From positions 1,612,001 through 1,676,000 of the forward strand of contig OZ244774.1 of NCBI GenBank assembly GCA_965219485.1: DNA of 64,000 bases. The letters run 5' to 3'. Origin of the DNA: UBA8337 sp937907245 (GTDB lineage: Bacteria > Pseudomonadota > Alphaproteobacteria > RS24). Position 1 is the stretch's first letter. The number at the start of each line of letters is the position of its first letter. Both the position numbers and the translations under genes were made by a program. Shown here piece after piece: positions 62,748 through 64,000 of the stretch. The notes beneath the pieces are model-generated. The model was given only the letters and a program-made list of their open reading frames with translations, was not told where the DNA came from and did no database searches.

Positions 62748-63587
62748 ATGAAGTCTTTTATCTTGACCCTTTCGTGCCCAGACCGTCCCGGAATTGTGGC
62801 CGCGATTACCCAAATTCTGGCGCAACAGGCTCTCAATATTGTCGAAAGCCAACAATATGGCGCCCCCGAGACTGGACAGTTTTTTATGCGTATCGGCTTT
62901 GAAGGAGATACCACTTGCGAACACGTGCAAGACCTATTGGCTGACACAGCGTCTGAATTTGACATGAATTTACAAGTCGGCGATGCGACGGCGCGCCCGC
63001 GCGTTCTCATTTTACTGTCCAAATTCGACCATTGCTTGATTGATCTAATTTACCGCCAGCAAGTCGGCAGTTTGAAAATGCAGATTGCGGGGATTGCCTC
63101 TAACCACGAAACCGGCCGCCATTGGGCGCAGGATGCGGGGCTGGCTTATCACACGCTTGGAGGGCGGGACGCCAAACAAGATAATGAAGCCAAATTAGAC
63201 GCTTTGATTGCCGATGAGAAAATCGACCTAGTTATTCTTGCCCGCTACATGCAAGTGCTGACGCCCGACTTTGTAGCCCGCCATAGCGGACGTATCATCA
63301 ATATTCATCATAGCTTCCTCCCCAGTTTCAAAGGCGCAGAACCCTATAGTCAGGCGCACAAACGCGGCGTAAAAATCATCGGGGCGACGGCGCATTTTGT
63401 GACGGCAGATTTAGATGAAGGCCCAATTATCACCCAAGGCGTCGAGCCGGTGCGCCATGATATGGATGTTGCCAGCTTTATTGATGTGGGCCGCGATACG
63501 GAGCGACGCGCCCTAGCGCGTGCCGTTCGCTTGCTTACGGAACGACGGGTGTTTTTAAACGGCAATAAAACCGTAGTCTTCGAATAG
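62748..63587 (+). CDS. purU: formyltetrahydrofolate deformylase
   Basis: 279 residues; its ATG directly follows the oxygenase stop. N-terminal ACT domain (1-80, FILTLSCPDRPGIVAAIT), then the formyl hydrolase domain with Asn185 and His187 in INIHHSFLPSF and Asp223 in TADLDEGPII. Releases formate and tetrahydrofolate from 10-formyl-THF, balancing one-carbon pools. Confidence 0.95.
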   Translation: MKSFILTLSCPDRPGIVAAITQILAQQALNIVESQQYGAPETGQFFMRIGFEGDTTCEHVQDLLADTASEFDMNLQVGDATARPRVLILLSKFDHCLIDLIYRQQVGSLKMQIAGIASNHETGRHWAQDAGLAYHTLGGRDAKQDNEAKLDALIADEKIDLVILARYMQVLTPDFVARHSGRIINIHHSFLPSFKGAEPYSQAHKRGVKIIGATAHFVTADLDEGPIITQGVEPVRHDMDVASFIDVGRDTERRALARAVRLLTERRVFLNGNKTVVFE

Positions 63588-63591
63588 GCAT

Positions 63592-63627
63592 AAAAAAGGC
63601 GCCACTTCTTACGAAGCGCGCCAATTT
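63592..63627 (-). terminator. intrinsic terminator of the ATP synthase operon
   Basis: On the minus strand a GC-rich hairpin (GGCG arm against CGCC arm, inner CTTC-GTAA-GAAG) is followed by six T. It lies 20 bp after the atpC stop and may also end purU transcription from the other side. Confidence 0.8.
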
Positions 63628-63646
63628 TAAATCCGGTCGCGAAAGG

Positions 63647-63922
63647 TTAAGCCTCTTGGGCCGCCCCTTCGCCAATGGTTTCGGCCAAGACGGTTACCCC
63701 TTGCGGCGTTACGTCGACAAAACCACCGTCGAGCGTGAACTCTTGGGTTTTGCCATCGTTTTCTATGACCAGAGTTCCGGCACGGATCATGGCCATAACT
63801 GGGCTGTGATTTGGCAGAACGCCGAAGTCACCTTCCGCACCCGGTATTTGAACACCGTCGACTCTTGCGGAAAACACCAGCTTTTCGGGGCTTACCAAGT
63901 CAAATTGTAGTTTATCGGCCAT
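63647..63922 (-). CDS. atpC: ATP synthase epsilon subunit, short form
   Basis: 91 residues. The beta-sandwich domain is complete (FDLVSPEKLVFSARVDGVQI, GDFGVLPNHSPVMAMIRAG, FVDVTPQGVTVLAE), but the chain ends right after it. The C-terminal two-helix hairpin that can inhibit rotation in E. coli-type epsilon (about 130-140 residues) is missing. The stop is followed by a clean terminator, so this does not look like a frameshift. Confidence 0.93.
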   Translation of the reverse strand: MADKLQFDLVSPEKLVFSARVDGVQIPGAEGDFGVLPNHSPVMAMIRAGTLVIENDGKTQEFTLDGGFVDVTPQGVTVLAETIGEGAAQEA

Positions 63923-63946
63923 TGTATTTCCTAACCCGAAATCGCT

Positions 63947-64000
63947 TTAGGCGGCTTCCGCTGCCATGGCTTCTGCTTTGGCAATCGCATCTTCGATGGT
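63947..64000 (-). CDS. atpD: ATP synthase beta subunit, C-terminal end only
   Basis: Seventeen codons and a stop at the right edge, reading TIEDAIAKAEAMAAEAA, the typical end of the F1 beta subunit. The position upstream of atpC fits the operon order atpA-atpG-atpD-atpC. Confidence 0.85.
   Translation of the reverse strand, partial: TIEDAIAKAEAMAAEAA

Overview
The window is chromosomal DNA of an alphaproteobacterium of moderate GC content. This rests on the order def-fmt-truA beside dapD-dapE, the ffs-dnaX-recR block, the obgE-proB-proA-nadD-rsfS-rlmH run, a CycM-type membrane-anchored cytochrome c, DUF1036 and RNase P/YidC genes in one block, and a CysN-CysC fusion. A CYP153-like P450, a sulfatase and a TonB2-type energy-transduction operon suggest a marine, possibly hydrocarbon-using lifestyle. 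Genus and family cannot be settled from the sequence alone. No phage, transposase, CRISPR array or integrase was seen.

Layout. 1-7.0 kb: a PEGA-repeat protein cut by the left edge, an unrecognised beta-barrel protein, tRNA-Arg(ACG), a P1-family peptidase, an orphan histidine kinase, and a flavoprotein reductase paired with a TVP38 membrane protein. 7.0-21.3 kb: housekeeping genes for ribosome and RNase P, membrane insertion, arginine and lysine/peptidoglycan precursors, translation initiation and termination processing, and replication/repair (rpmH, rnpA, yidC, engB, argB, dapD, dapE, truA, fmt, def, rmuC, recR, dnaX), closed by the SRP RNA. 21.5-32.9 kb: nudC, pheA, kdsB, cycM, a complete YejABEF peptide importer, then a C40 peptidase and an M17 aminopeptidase that could digest imported peptides. 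33-43.1 kb: an accessory-looking block with two cytochrome P450s, three short-chain dehydrogenases, a membrane-anchored sulfatase and thiC under a TPP riboswitch. It also holds a roughly 0.7-kb tandem array of 123-bp units beside tRNA-Ser(CGA). 43.1-48.3 kb: a six-gene DUF3450 / TtpC-like / ExbB / ExbD / TonB / TPR operon. 48.4-64 kb: a quinone oxidoreductase, cysD-cysNC sulfate activation, rplU-rpmA-obgE, proBA, nadD-rsfS-rlmH, an EnvC-like factor, ctpA, rppH, a 2-oxoglutarate/iron oxygenase, purU, and the 3' end of the ATP synthase operon.

The most unusual signal is the array at 41.25-41.96 kb. Its copies carry two hairpins whose stems have been replaced in some copies by different but still complementary sequences, with flanks, internal loop and tetraloop kept. 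That is covariation, and it points to selection on a folded RNA or single-stranded DNA rather than on a protein. On the + strand the array ends in a hairpin plus T-run, so it could be a long structured 3' tail of the upstream dehydrogenase transcript. A second theme is short tandem duplications of 12-20 bp, several of which straddle stop codons (rnpA, nudC, the quinone oxidoreductase gene, proA).
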